Part shown: piece by piece, positions 22,892 through 32,100 of the stretch
Numbering within the stretch: the stretch's first letter is position 1
Layout: every line of letters begins with the position of its first letter
From: Ardenticatenaceae bacterium
GTDB taxonomy: Bacteria > Chloroflexota > Anaerolineae > Promineifilales > Promineifilaceae
DNA: 32,869 nt
Direction of reading: 5' to 3'
NCBI GenBank assembly: GCA_030065875.1
Contig: JASJCR010000099.1
Location: 1 to 32,869 of the forward strand
Notes under the pieces: model-generated
Told to the model about the DNA's origin: nothing
Seen by the model: only the letters and a program-made list of their open reading frames with translations
Databases searched by the model: none
Translations under genes and position numbers: made by a program

Positions 22892-25558
22892 ATGGCAGCA
22901 GCAGCAAAAAGCAAGAAACTCACCCCCAGTCGCAAGCAATATTTAGACCTAAAAGCCCAATATGAAGGGGACATTTTGCTCTACCGGATGGGGGATTTTT
23001 ACGAATGTTTTGACGAAGATGCGGAGCTGGTAGCCCGCGAACTGGATATCGTGCTCACCAGCCGGCCGCAGGGCAAGGGGGGTGACCGGATCCCTATGGC
23101 CGGAGTGCCCCATCACGCGGCCGAAAATTATATCTCCCGCCTGGTGGCCAAAGGTTACCGGGTGGCCTTATGCGAACAGCTCAGCGACACCCCCGTCAAC
23201 GGGCTCATGCCGCGCGACGTGGTGCGTATCTTCACGGCCGGCACGGTCATCGAAGACGGCATGCTCGACGCCGGCCGCAATAATTACCTGGCGGCCGTGG
23301 TGTTTGACCCGGACAGCGAGCGCAGCGGTCTGGCCTATGCCGATATCACCACCGGTGAATTTGGCACCACCACGCTGAGCAGCCGCCGGGCTTTGGTTGA
23401 AGAGTTAGCTCGTCTTGATCCCACCGAGCTGCTGCTGCCCGAAGAGAGCTCGCAGCTCAACCCGGCCGAGCTGCGCATTCGCGCCGTCAACCATCTGCCC
23501 GGCTGGCGCTTTGAGTTAGGCAAGGCCCGCGCAACCCTGGAACGCCATTTTGAAGTGCGCTCCCTCGATGCCTTCGGCTGTGAAAACAAACCCCTGGCCA
23601 TCCGTGCCGCCGGGGCGGTTCTCTACTATTTGCAGGAAACCCAAAAAGGGAGCGTCTCCCAAATCCAGCGGCTGTCTACATACCACACCAGCCGCTACAT
23701 GGCTCTGGGCACCACCACCCGACGCAATTTGGAATTAACCGAATCGCTCGATGGCCAGAAAAGCAATTCCCTGTTTGGGGTGTTAAACCGCACCGTCACC
23801 CCCATGGGCGCGCGCCTGCTGCGCAGCCGCATCACCCGGCCGCTGCTCGATCTGGCGCAGCTCAACGAACGGCTCGATCAGGTCACCCTCTTTTACGACA
23901 ACACCCTGCTGCGAGCCGACGTGCGCCAGGCGCTCAAAGGAATGCCCGATCTCGAACGATTGACCAACCGCGCCCTCAGCGGCAAAGCCAACCCGCGTGA
24001 TATCGAACAAATCGCGGTAGTCCTAAAGGCGGTGCCGCACATCAAGTCCTTACTGCTAAGTCCTGAGTCCTTAGCTGAAAGTCCTGAGGCACCCATCACC
24101 CAGCACCCATCACCTAGCACCCATCACCCCCTCAGCACTCAGCACTCAGCACTCAGCACTCTGGTCTCCCATCTCGACCCCTGCCCCGAAACCCTTTCGC
24201 TGATCGAGTCGGCCATCACCGAAGATGCCCCCACCAACATGAACAAAATCGGGGTGATCCAGCCGGGGTTTTCGGCCGAACTCGATGGCGTGATGGACGC
24301 CTCAGCCCACGCCCGCGATTGGGTAGCCCAGCTCGAGCCGCGCGAGCGAGAGCGGACCGGCATTGAGAAGCTGAAGGTCGGCTTTAACAAAGTTTTTGGC
24401 TACTACCTCGAAATTTCTCGGGCGAACAGCCATCTGGCCCCCGATGACTACATCCGCAAACAGACGCTGACCAACGCCGAGCGGTACATCACGCCGGAGC
24501 TCAAAGAGTATGAAACGCTGATCCTCAACGCCGAAGAGCGCATTTTGCAAATTGAAAAAAGGTTGTTTTCAGAAGTGTGCCGGCAGGTGGGCACGGCCGC
24601 AGCCAAACTCCTGGCTACCGCTCAAGCGCTGGCCCGCATCGACGTGGCTGCCGCGCTGGCGGAATCGGCCGCGCTCCAGGGGTACGTCCGGCCGGTGCTC
24701 AACGAATCAAACAGCCTGGAAATTATCCAGGGACGGCACCCGGTCATCGAGCAAACCCAGACCCTGGAGCGCTTTGTCCCCAACGACACCTCGTTTGACG
24801 ACGTCGAGCGGATTCACCTGGTCACGGGGCCAAACATGGCCGGGAAATCCACGATCCTTCGTCAGGTGGCCCTGATTTCGCTCATGGCTCAGATGGGCAG
24901 CTTTGTCCCGGCCGAGCAGGCCGATATCGGCCTCGTCGACCGCATTTTTACCCGCATCGGGGCCCACGACGAACTGCACGCCGGCCGCTCGACCTTTATG
25001 GTAGAGATGGTGGAAACGGCCGAGATCCTCAACCACGCCACCCATCGCTCCCTGCTGATTCTCGATGAGATCGGCCGGGGTACCAGCACCTACGATGGCC
25101 TGTCGATCGCCTGGGCGATTATCGAATACCTGCACAACCACCCGCGCCTCAAACCGCGCACCCTCTTCGCCACCCACTACCATGAGCTGACCGGGCTGGC
25201 GGAGCTGCTGCCGCAGGTCACCAACTACAATATCGCCGTGGCCGAGGAAGGGGATTCCATTGTCTTTTTGCACCAGCTTGAGAAAGGCAAGGCGGATCGC
25301 TCCTACGGCATCCACGTCGCCCAGCTGGCCGGTCTGCCGCGCGATGTGGTCCTGCGCGCCAACGAAATTTTGCTCGATCTGGAGGCGCATGCCGTGACCA
25401 CGGCCGTCGAACCGAGCCATCTCCAGGCGGCACAGCAGGCGGCTCTTTTCCCTGAAGCCTCTCCGCTGCTGGACGAGCTCAACAAAATCGACGTCACCTC
25501 GATGACCCCGATGGAGGCGATTAACAAGCTGTACGAGTGGAAGAAGAAGTTTGGGTGA
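22892..25558 (+). CDS. mutS: DNA mismatch repair ATPase MutS
   Basis: An 888-residue MutS1. The mismatch-binding motif F-x-E is at 36-38 (MGDFYECF). The Walker A motif GPNMAGKST is at 646-654, with TFMVEMVETAEIL, Walker B LLILDEIGRGTSTYDG and TLFATHYHEL following. It recognises mismatches and recruits MutL; mutL is not in the window. I chose ATG 22892 (MAAAAKSKKLTPSRKQYLDL), which aligns with the family start; the reading frame is open upstream through a heptad array but without homology. Unusually, residues about 388-423 (PITQHPSPSTHHPLSTQHSA at the centre) are encoded by a 105-bp composite heptad array. It lies in the core domain between KSLLL and LDPCPETLSLIESAI, a variable-length surface region. 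The last codons also merge into a heptad array. Confidence 0.96.
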   Translation: MAAAAKSKKLTPSRKQYLDLKAQYEGDILLYRMGDFYECFDEDAELVARELDIVLTSRPQGKGGDRIPMAGVPHHAAENYISRLVAKGYRVALCEQLSDTPVNGLMPRDVVRIFTAGTVIEDGMLDAGRNNYLAAVVFDPDSERSGLAYADITTGEFGTTTLSSRRALVEELARLDPTELLLPEESSQLNPAELRIRAVNHLPGWRFELGKARATLERHFEVRSLDAFGCENKPLAIRAAGAVLYYLQETQKGSVSQIQRLSTYHTSRYMALGTTTRRNLELTESLDGQKSNSLFGVLNRTVTPMGARLLRSRITRPLLDLAQLNERLDQVTLFYDNTLLRADVRQALKGMPDLERLTNRALSGKANPRDIEQIAVVLKAVPHIKSLLLSPESLAESPEAPITQHPSPSTHHPLSTQHSALSTLVSHLDPCPETLSLIESAITEDAPTNMNKIGVIQPGFSAELDGVMDASAHARDWVAQLEPRERERTGIEKLKVGFNKVFGYYLEISRANSHLAPDDYIRKQTLTNAERYITPELKEYETLILNAEERILQIEKRLFSEVCRQVGTAAAKLLATAQALARIDVAAALAESAALQGYVRPVLNESNSLEIIQGRHPVIEQTQTLERFVPNDTSFDDVERIHLVTGPNMAGKSTILRQVALISLMAQMGSFVPAEQADIGLVDRIFTRIGAHDELHAGRSTFMVEMVETAEILNHATHRSLLILDEIGRGTSTYDGLSIAWAIIEYLHNHPRLKPRTLFATHYHELTGLAELLPQVTNYNIAVAEEGDSIVFLHQLEKGKADRSYGIHVAQLAGLPRDVVLRANEILLDLEAHAVTTAVEPSHLQAAQQAALFPEASPLLDELNKIDVTSMTPMEAINKLYEWKKKFG
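24054..24158. repeat. Composite in-frame heptad array inside mutS
   Basis: Fifteen phased 7-mers from three families joined without loss of period. TCCTGAG type: TGCTAAG, TCCTGAG, TCCTTAG, CTGAAAG, TCCTGAG. RCACCCA type: GCACCCA, TCACCCA, GCACCCA, TCACCTA, GCACCCA, TCACCCC. CTCAGCA type: four identical copies. Total 105 bp is exactly 35 codons, so the frame is intact. Confidence 0.92.
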
Positions 25559-25634
25559 TGGATGTTGGGTGTTGGGTAATAGGTAATGGGTGATGGGTGA
25601 TGGGTGATGGGTGTGAGGTGTAGGGTTAAGGGTT
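25551..25634. repeat. Heptad array, ATGGGTG family, starting at the mutS stop codon
   Basis: Twelve phased 7-mers: TTGGGTG, ATGGATG, TTGGGTG, TTGGGTA, ATAGGTA, ATGGGTG four times, TGAGGTG, TAGGGTT, AAGGGTT. The mutS stop TGA (25556-25558) lies within the first two units. Confidence 0.9.
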
Positions 25635-25830
25635 GATTATTAACGCGATCACCTGTCATTGCGCCTGTGGCGCAGCGTTAGCGAGGAATCTAGTCGACTC
25701 CCTGAAAGTTGTCGTGTTCCAAGCAGGGGTGAGTTTCCTTTTGGCCGAGGTCCATGTTAATGAAAGTTGGCGGGATTCTTGTATGTTAAATGAAAAGGTA
25801 GCCCGGGGGCGATTTAACCCATCCACATTG

Positions 25831-25858
25831 GTAAGGGCTTGGCTAGCCAAGCCCTTAC
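25831..25858. repeat. Perfect 28-bp palindrome
   Basis: Half-site GTAAGGGCTTGGCT followed immediately by its exact reverse complement, with no spacer and a central CTAG. It lies between convergent genes. It could be a cruciform-forming repeat, a protein-binding site or a dispersed repeat unit. No T-tract, so not a standard terminator. Confidence 0.7.
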
Positions 25859-25944
25859 ACCGGTTTCATCCTGGCCACCTCTACGCTTTGTCCACAGCTT
25901 GAACGCGGCAAGGACAGTTGGCATTGCTGTTGCATCTATGCTGC

Positions 25945-26094
25945 GATATCTTGAAGAGTAGACCACCCTTTGAACGGTGCAAGGCGGCGGAAATTGCCGG
26001 ACTTTTCACACGATATCTTCACTTCGCTGCGCTCGCTCAAAATGACAGGCGGTCTGGATAACCATCACCCATCACCCAACACCCATTACCCATC
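25945..26094. repeat. Left arm of a 150-bp inverted repeat flanking the giant gene
   Basis: Reverse complement of 32720-32869 with five mismatches that I can see in 150 bases. It starts GATATCTTGAAGAGTAGACC and runs through TCACACGATATCTTCACTTC into a CCCATCA heptad array (26061-26102). The unit contains the phrase CTTCGCTGCGCTCGCTCA followed by an AATGACAG motif, as seen in dispersed repeats elsewhere. Confidence 0.9.
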
Positions 26095-26102
26095 ACCCAT
26101 AA
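26061..26102. repeat. Heptad array, CCCATCA family
   Basis: Six phased 7-mers: ACCATCA, CCCATCA, CCCAACA, CCCATTA, CCCATCA, CCCATAA. It forms the inner edge of the left inverted-repeat arm and runs into the A-tract of the terminator. Confidence 0.85.
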
Positions 26103-26132
26103 AAAAAGCGGGCCTGCTCTCACAGACCCGCT
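26101..26132 (-). terminator. Intrinsic terminator of the giant surface-protein gene
   Basis: On the minus strand AGCGGGTCTG, a six-base loop and CAGGCCCGCT make a 10-bp stem (one G-T wobble), followed by seven T residues. It lies 24 bp past the stop codon. Confidence 0.92.
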
Positions 26133-26155
26133 CGTACTCAAATCAATCTATGCCC

Positions 26156-29100
26156 TTACGGCCGCATCGGGAAGAGTCGCCGGCCGAGTAAAATGCCCGT
26201 GGTCGTCAGGAGTAGCAGCACAGAAGTCAACCACAGCCACAGCGGGCTGTTGACCGGGGCCTGGCTCTCCACCTGCAGCAGGGTCACCGCCGTGGGACCG
26301 AAGGGGAAGATATAATCTTCAACCTCGCCCGCGGACGCGTCGCCGGTAAAGGCCACGGTGGCAAACGCCGGCTCGCTCTCAAACAGCCGGAAACGGGCGG
26401 ACAGGGCGCGGGAGCTAATCCCATCAAATGTGCCGGCCGGCACATCAAATGTGAAGTTCTGATCCTGACCGGAGCTCACCGCCTGGTTGATGACCATCTC
26501 ACCGCTGTCGTAGAAATCACCATCACGATTGAAGTCAACCCAGCCCACCAGCCAGCCGCCGCCGGTGATATCAATCTGAAGCTGACCGCCGCTGGTGCCG
26601 TTGGTCCAATCGCCGGCGACCGCCACCCCGTCTTCATCCGCCCCGTCGCCGTCTGCGTTGGGGGATGGCGCACCATCGATCTCGGTATCCGGGGCGGTAC
26701 CCAGATAGAGAGACGGCGAACCGGGCACCACGTGACGCGGACCGCTGGGGCTGCCGTTCAGATCGGTGCTGTAAGAGTCAGGCAGGTCGCCATAGTCATA
26801 GTTGACCGTTGAGGAGAATGAGAAGTCGACTTCGACAACCGTGTTGTCGCCACCGGCCGTCGTGCCATCAACCGTTACCAGCTGATAAGAAGAGGCCACA
26901 GTTTCCGTTACCCCGGTCACCGGATCGGTGTCCCCGTTTACCCCTGGGGCGTTGGCCCCGGTGTTGGCCAAAGTTGTGTTGAGCGAGGTGTTCGACAAAA
27001 CAGGCGTCTGAGTGCCAACCACCGCGTAATAGCCGTCGGGGATGAGGTTGGTGAAGGTGTACGCGCCGGACGCATCGGTCGAGGTCTGGGCGATCAGCAG
27101 GTTGCTGTCATTGTAAAGGTACACTGTATGGGTCACCACCGGGGTGTCGCCAATCTCACAACTGCCGTTGCTGCCCCCTTCAAGACACACTGCGCCGGTT
27201 AGGGAGAGGTTGCCGTTAAACTCAAAGCCAAAGTCGACGTTGAGTTCGCAGTCGGTGCAGCTATTGCCGCCGATGGCCGTGACCTGGCCGGTACCGTCGA
27301 TGGTCACCGAAGTTGAGGTCGAGCCGACGCTGCCAATCCCGTTGTCCACCAGGTCGGTTACGCTGCTGGCCGTGGCGGTCATGTTGGCCGGCTGCTCCAC
27401 TTCGATTGTCCAGCTGCCGACGGTCAAACCCTGGAAGAGATAATAGCCATCAACATCGGTCGTGGTAGTGTAAACGGTCCCGCCCAGGGTGGCGGTGACG
27501 ACCAGGCCGCTGATGCCCAGCTCGGTGCCGTCCTGGATGCCGTCTCCGTCCTGATCGAAGAAGACAAAGTCACCCACCACGCCCGTCGGCTGATAGCCGA
27601 AGTCCGCACCCATGTAGCTGGTGCCATATGAAATCGGCTCGGTCGTGGCGTGATCGCAGGCGGACAGGGCCGGATAGGTTGTGCTTTCGCAGTTCTCGCC
27701 GTCACGATCGGGATCGGCCGTCTGCGCCGCGCCGCCCAGATCAGGGTCGCTCGAATCAACGGTGACGGTGTAATCACCCGGCGGCAGGGCGTCAAAGAGG
27801 TATTTACCGCTGCTGTCGGTCACGTCGGAGAAATTGTACGTTCCCGGCGCATAGACGGTGCCGTCGGTATCGGTAACGGTTGAGCTGTTGGTCAGGTTGA
27901 CCGTCACGTTCGGGATACCCACTTCGTTCCAGTCCTGGGTACCGTTGTTGTTGGCGTCCCAGTACACGGTGTCGCCGATCGCACCCAGGTTGACGAAGCC
28001 GAAGTCGGCATCGAGGTAATTCTGCCCGCTGGTCAGCGTCACATCATCCGAGGTTGGGGTCGAGGGCACGCTGCGGTTGCCAAAGGCGTCGACTGGCAGG
28101 TTGGTGTCGTTGGTGTCGACGACGACGCGGTAATCGCCGGCCGGGAGCTCGTCAAACAGGTAGTTCCCACTGCCGTCGGTTTCGGTTGTGTCGAGCAGCA
28201 CGTACGTGCCGTCGCCGTTAAAGTCAACATAGAGGCTGACGGTAATCGAGACGATCCCGGTTTCCAGCACCCCGGCCTGCGTACCGTCGCCGTTGGCATC
28301 AAACCAAACGGTGTCGCCGATCGAGCCGGTGCCGTACGGCCGGTAGCCAAAATCTTCGGTCAGGTCGCTGCCGCTGGTGGCCAGGCCGGTCGACGCCCCC
28401 TTATTGTCGCAGGTGGCGCAGGCCGCACCCGGCTCATCCGGGTCGCCGGTCTGAATCGTGCCGGCTGGGGCGGTGGTCACCACCAGATAATCACCGGCCG
28501 GCAGGTTGCTAAAGAGATAGGTACCGTCAACGGCCGTCACGGTCGTGGAGATCAGCGGATCGACACCGATGGTCAGATCACCATCACCGTTAAAATCTTC
28601 ATACAGGGTCACGGTCCGGCCGGGGATCCCCTCGTCTTCAGAGTCCTGGGTGCCGTCGCCGTTCCAGTCGGTGTAAACGGTATCGCCGATTTCGGCGGTG
28701 CCGGATTTGGTATAAGCAAAATCATATGAGCCGTACACGTTGCCAAGCACAACCGTAATGGCGTTGGTGCGGCTGTCGCAGGTGGCGCAGACACCGGATT
28801 CATCCGGATCGAGGGTCTGGGACCAGCTGGCCCCGGCCGGTAAGGTCGAGGGATCGACCACGACATAGTAATTTCCGGCCGTTGAGGTGCTAAACCCGTA
28901 ATCGCCGTTGGCATCGGTCTGTGTGGTGTCTACTACCGAGGTGCAGGCCGCGTCGCTGCACAGGCGCACCGTCACGTTGGCAAACGGGTTGTCGGTTGTA
29001 GCCTGCAGGGCATCGCCGTTGACATCGTACCAGACGTTGCCGTAAATCTGGGCCGGAACATTTTCGTACCCAAAATTGATGTTGGTGACGTCATCCGAGT

Positions 29101-32100
29101 TGCCGCCCCAGACCTCTGTGCCGAGCTGGAAACCATTGCTGCCGTCTCCATCGCTCAGCCACATGTTATCGCAGGCCGCATTGCTGCCGCCGCTGCCGCA
29201 GGTGCCGTAGTTGCCGGTGTTGCCGGGGCTGTTGTTGTTGTCATCCTCCGGATCGCCGGTCTGGCTGCTGCCGCTGGGGGCGGTGCTGACCACGCGATAA
29301 TAATCGCCCAGGATTAACCCTTCAAACAGGTATTGGCCGCTGTTATCGGTCACGGTGGTAAAGATGGTTTCCGTCCCACCGCAGGAATCGTTGTTGGCAA
29401 ACGCCTGGGTGCAGCTGTAGAGGGTCATGGTGATTCCAGGAATTCCCGGCTCACCGGCCCCCTGGCCAAACGTGCCGCTGGCCCAGCCGCTGCCGTCGAG
29501 GTCGCTCCACACCACGCCGCTGATCGTCCCGGTTGGCTCAAGCGTAACCGGGACGCTATCGGTAATTGAGTTGGTCGGCTTGCCGTTGACGTAAAAGGCG
29601 TTGGTCACGCTCATGGTGTTGGTCACGGTTGTCGTCGCGTTGCCGGGTGGTTCCAGCGCCTTAAAGGTCACGACGATCGTCTCAGACCCACCGGCGTGCA
29701 GCGGGCCAACGTTATCCCAGGTCAAGGTGCCGGGGGTGCTGCTGCTGACCGGCGGGTCGGCCGAGACAAATTCCAGCTTGGTGGCATCGTACGTGTCGGT
29801 CATCGGCACCGGATCCATCGTTTGATCGGGTGAACCGCAGGTATTGCTGGTAGTAATCCGAATGCCCATCGCATCGAGATAAAGCATCCCCGCATCCGCA
29901 GCGGATGTCTTCTGTGCTTCGAGCTGCAGATCAACCAGGGCAAAATCAGCCCAGGCCCAGGCTCGTAGAGCGGTAATGTCCCAGGCGATGAGACCGGTGT
30001 GGTTTAAACCCACATATTGATTGAGCATCGCTGTGGTCAGCGTTTGGGTCCCCAAGGCCGTGCTGCCGCTGGTATTATAAAAAACGCTGCCAATGGCATA
30101 ATCATCAACCAAGGTCTGGCTCAAATAGACGGGAAAAATCGCCTCAACTTTGACAATCGTTCCTCCATCATCAACGGCTACAAAAGTATCACCTGCGATC
30201 AGGTTGTTCGATCCTTTGGCATAATCAGAAGAGGCAAACAGGAAATCGCGCGGACTCGACCCAAATACATTGGCCGGTGAGGTCCACGCCTTGTTGCCAG
30301 ACCCGGTATGATCGGCATCTTCCGCCTGCGCCCAAAACAGATATTCACAGCTGGCCGGCTGGCCGCTGCTGTTGCCGGGCAGGGTGTTGTTGACGGTTAG
30401 GGTATAGTTCACTTCCTGCCCTTCATAAATCGGGCTGGTGCCCTGCAGCGCTTTATCGCCGGTTAGGGCCGGGGCGAAGCCAAAGTCATTGTCGAGATCG
30501 GCCACCGGGGTCCCCACACCAACCCCCAAATCTGTGGAAGCCGAGACGAGCGGGGTGGTGTGTATCCAGCCGACGCGGCCGGTGGTTAAATCGGTGTCGC
30601 TGTCGTCCACGACCGTCAAATAGCTGCCATCGGGCAGGTTGTCAAACAGGTAATTCCCACTGCCGTTGGTTGACTGGGTGGCCAGCAGCACGTCACCGCT
30701 GTCAAGCGCTCCATCACCGTTGGCATCGTAATAAAGGGTGACGGTTACATTGGGAATGCCGGCTTCATCGCCGTCCTGCACGCCGTTGGCCAGGATACCG
30801 CTGGTACCGCCGTCATCTTCCCAGACGGTGTCCCCAATGCTGTTGCTGCCGGGCACGAGGGTGACGGTGTCGTCTTCGAGGAAGGTGGCTGCATTGCCAA
30901 AGCTCAGACCGCCGGTATTGGGCACCGTTGGGTCCGGGTAAGAGCTGGGTACGGTGACGTCGAAGGTCACGGTGCCGCCGGCGCCGGAAGCCAGCGGGGC
31001 GTCGAGCCACCACTGTAGATCGGTCACGCTGGCCGCGGCCGGCTGCGTGGCGCTCCAGGTTTGCCCATTATCGGTTGAATACAAAATGTTATAGGCGGTC
31101 ACCCCTGCCGGAAGCACGTTGCCGGCGGCCGCACTGTTGGCCACGTAGGTCGTACCGGCCGGGATGCTGTCCTGTACCACCAGCGGGATACCCAAAGTGG
31201 GATCGCCAATGGCTACCGGTCCGGTGTTAGTGAAAGTCAGGGTGTAGGCCAGGGTGGACGGTAGGCCAGGCACGGCCGGGATGATCGTTTGATCGACTTC
31301 CTTATCAAACGAGACATCTGGATCGCGTGATTCCAATGGAGCAATTGATGTCCCATAATCCCCATTAAATTTTTCGTTGTCAAAACCGGAAGCCACTTCC
31401 TGATACGGGGTCAGCACGCCGCGGCAGGTGCCGTCAAGGGCAGCAAACGTGTAGTAGACAAGTCCTACCGCCCCGGTGTTGTTTGGCGGTAAATCTTCAA
31501 AGTAGAGTTGATCGACGGCCGTGCGCACGTCAAAGGTGCCGTCGTTGAGCTTAACGACCACGATGGCGTCGGTGCGCACCAGGCGGAAACAGCCGGGGTC
31601 GTAAATATCACCGTCCCCAATTGGCTGCAGCCAGGCATTGTAATCCGGTTGTAAGTCACCGTTGTTGTCAAAGCCAAAACGCACGTTGCCCAGATCGTAC
31701 CAGATCCCTTCCATGACCAATGTCTGGCCAGGATAGGCCGGGCCGTTACTCTCAACGTTCGGATTACTCCAGCCCAGGTCGTTGACAACCTGTAAAAATT
31801 CGTTGGGGACTTTGCTGGAGGTATTGGGCCAGATTTTGTTGGCCATGGCCGAAATTTCGTTGCGCATGGTCACCCGGCGAGTGGTCTCGGCCGTCAACGC
31901 GCCGTTGTTGGCCGTGGCCCACAAATCGTAGTTGAGCCACAGGTCGTCATCCGGCTTGATGCCCAGGGTCACGCTGTTGCCGTTGTCGTCGAGGCGGGGG
32001 TAGCCGACCAGCCAGTATTGCACGCGGCATTCACCGGCCGCCAGGTCGCCGATATAGCGCACCGCATCGGCCGTGCCAACGCTGCCGCCCAGGTGGGTTA

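Larger units (their letters stand above)
25559..26155. other. Repeat-rich spacer between mutS and the giant surface-protein gene
   Basis: About 600 bp with no credible gene. In order it holds the ATGGGTG array, a TGTCATTGCG...GCGAGGAATC phrase typical of dispersed intergenic repeats (25654-25690), a stretch without recognisable structure, a 28-bp palindrome (25831-25858), one arm of a 150-bp inverted repeat (25945-26094) and the terminator of the giant gene. Confidence 0.7.

Noticed and set aside
24054..24158. CRISPR array
   Set aside because: Repeats are contiguous 7-mers without spacers, and no cas genes are present; the other arrays fail for the same reason.
24054..24158. mutS disrupted by a frameshift
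   Set aside because: The insert is exactly 35 codons and all downstream motifs (Walker A, Walker B, TLFATHYHEL) stay in frame.
24707..25420. 237-residue minus-strand frame opposite mutS
   Set aside because: Antisense shadow of the conserved MutS ATPase domain.
25633..25902. 89-residue frame in the spacer after mutS
   Set aside because: Starts in repeat sequence, runs through a perfect palindrome, has no ribosome binding site, and an equally long frame exists on the other strand.
25970..26191. Frames MNGARRRKLPDFSHD... at 25970-26191 (+) and 32410-32844 (-)
   Set aside because: Both are translations of the two arms of the 150-bp inverted repeat and of heptad arrays; similarity reflects DNA duplication, not a gene family.
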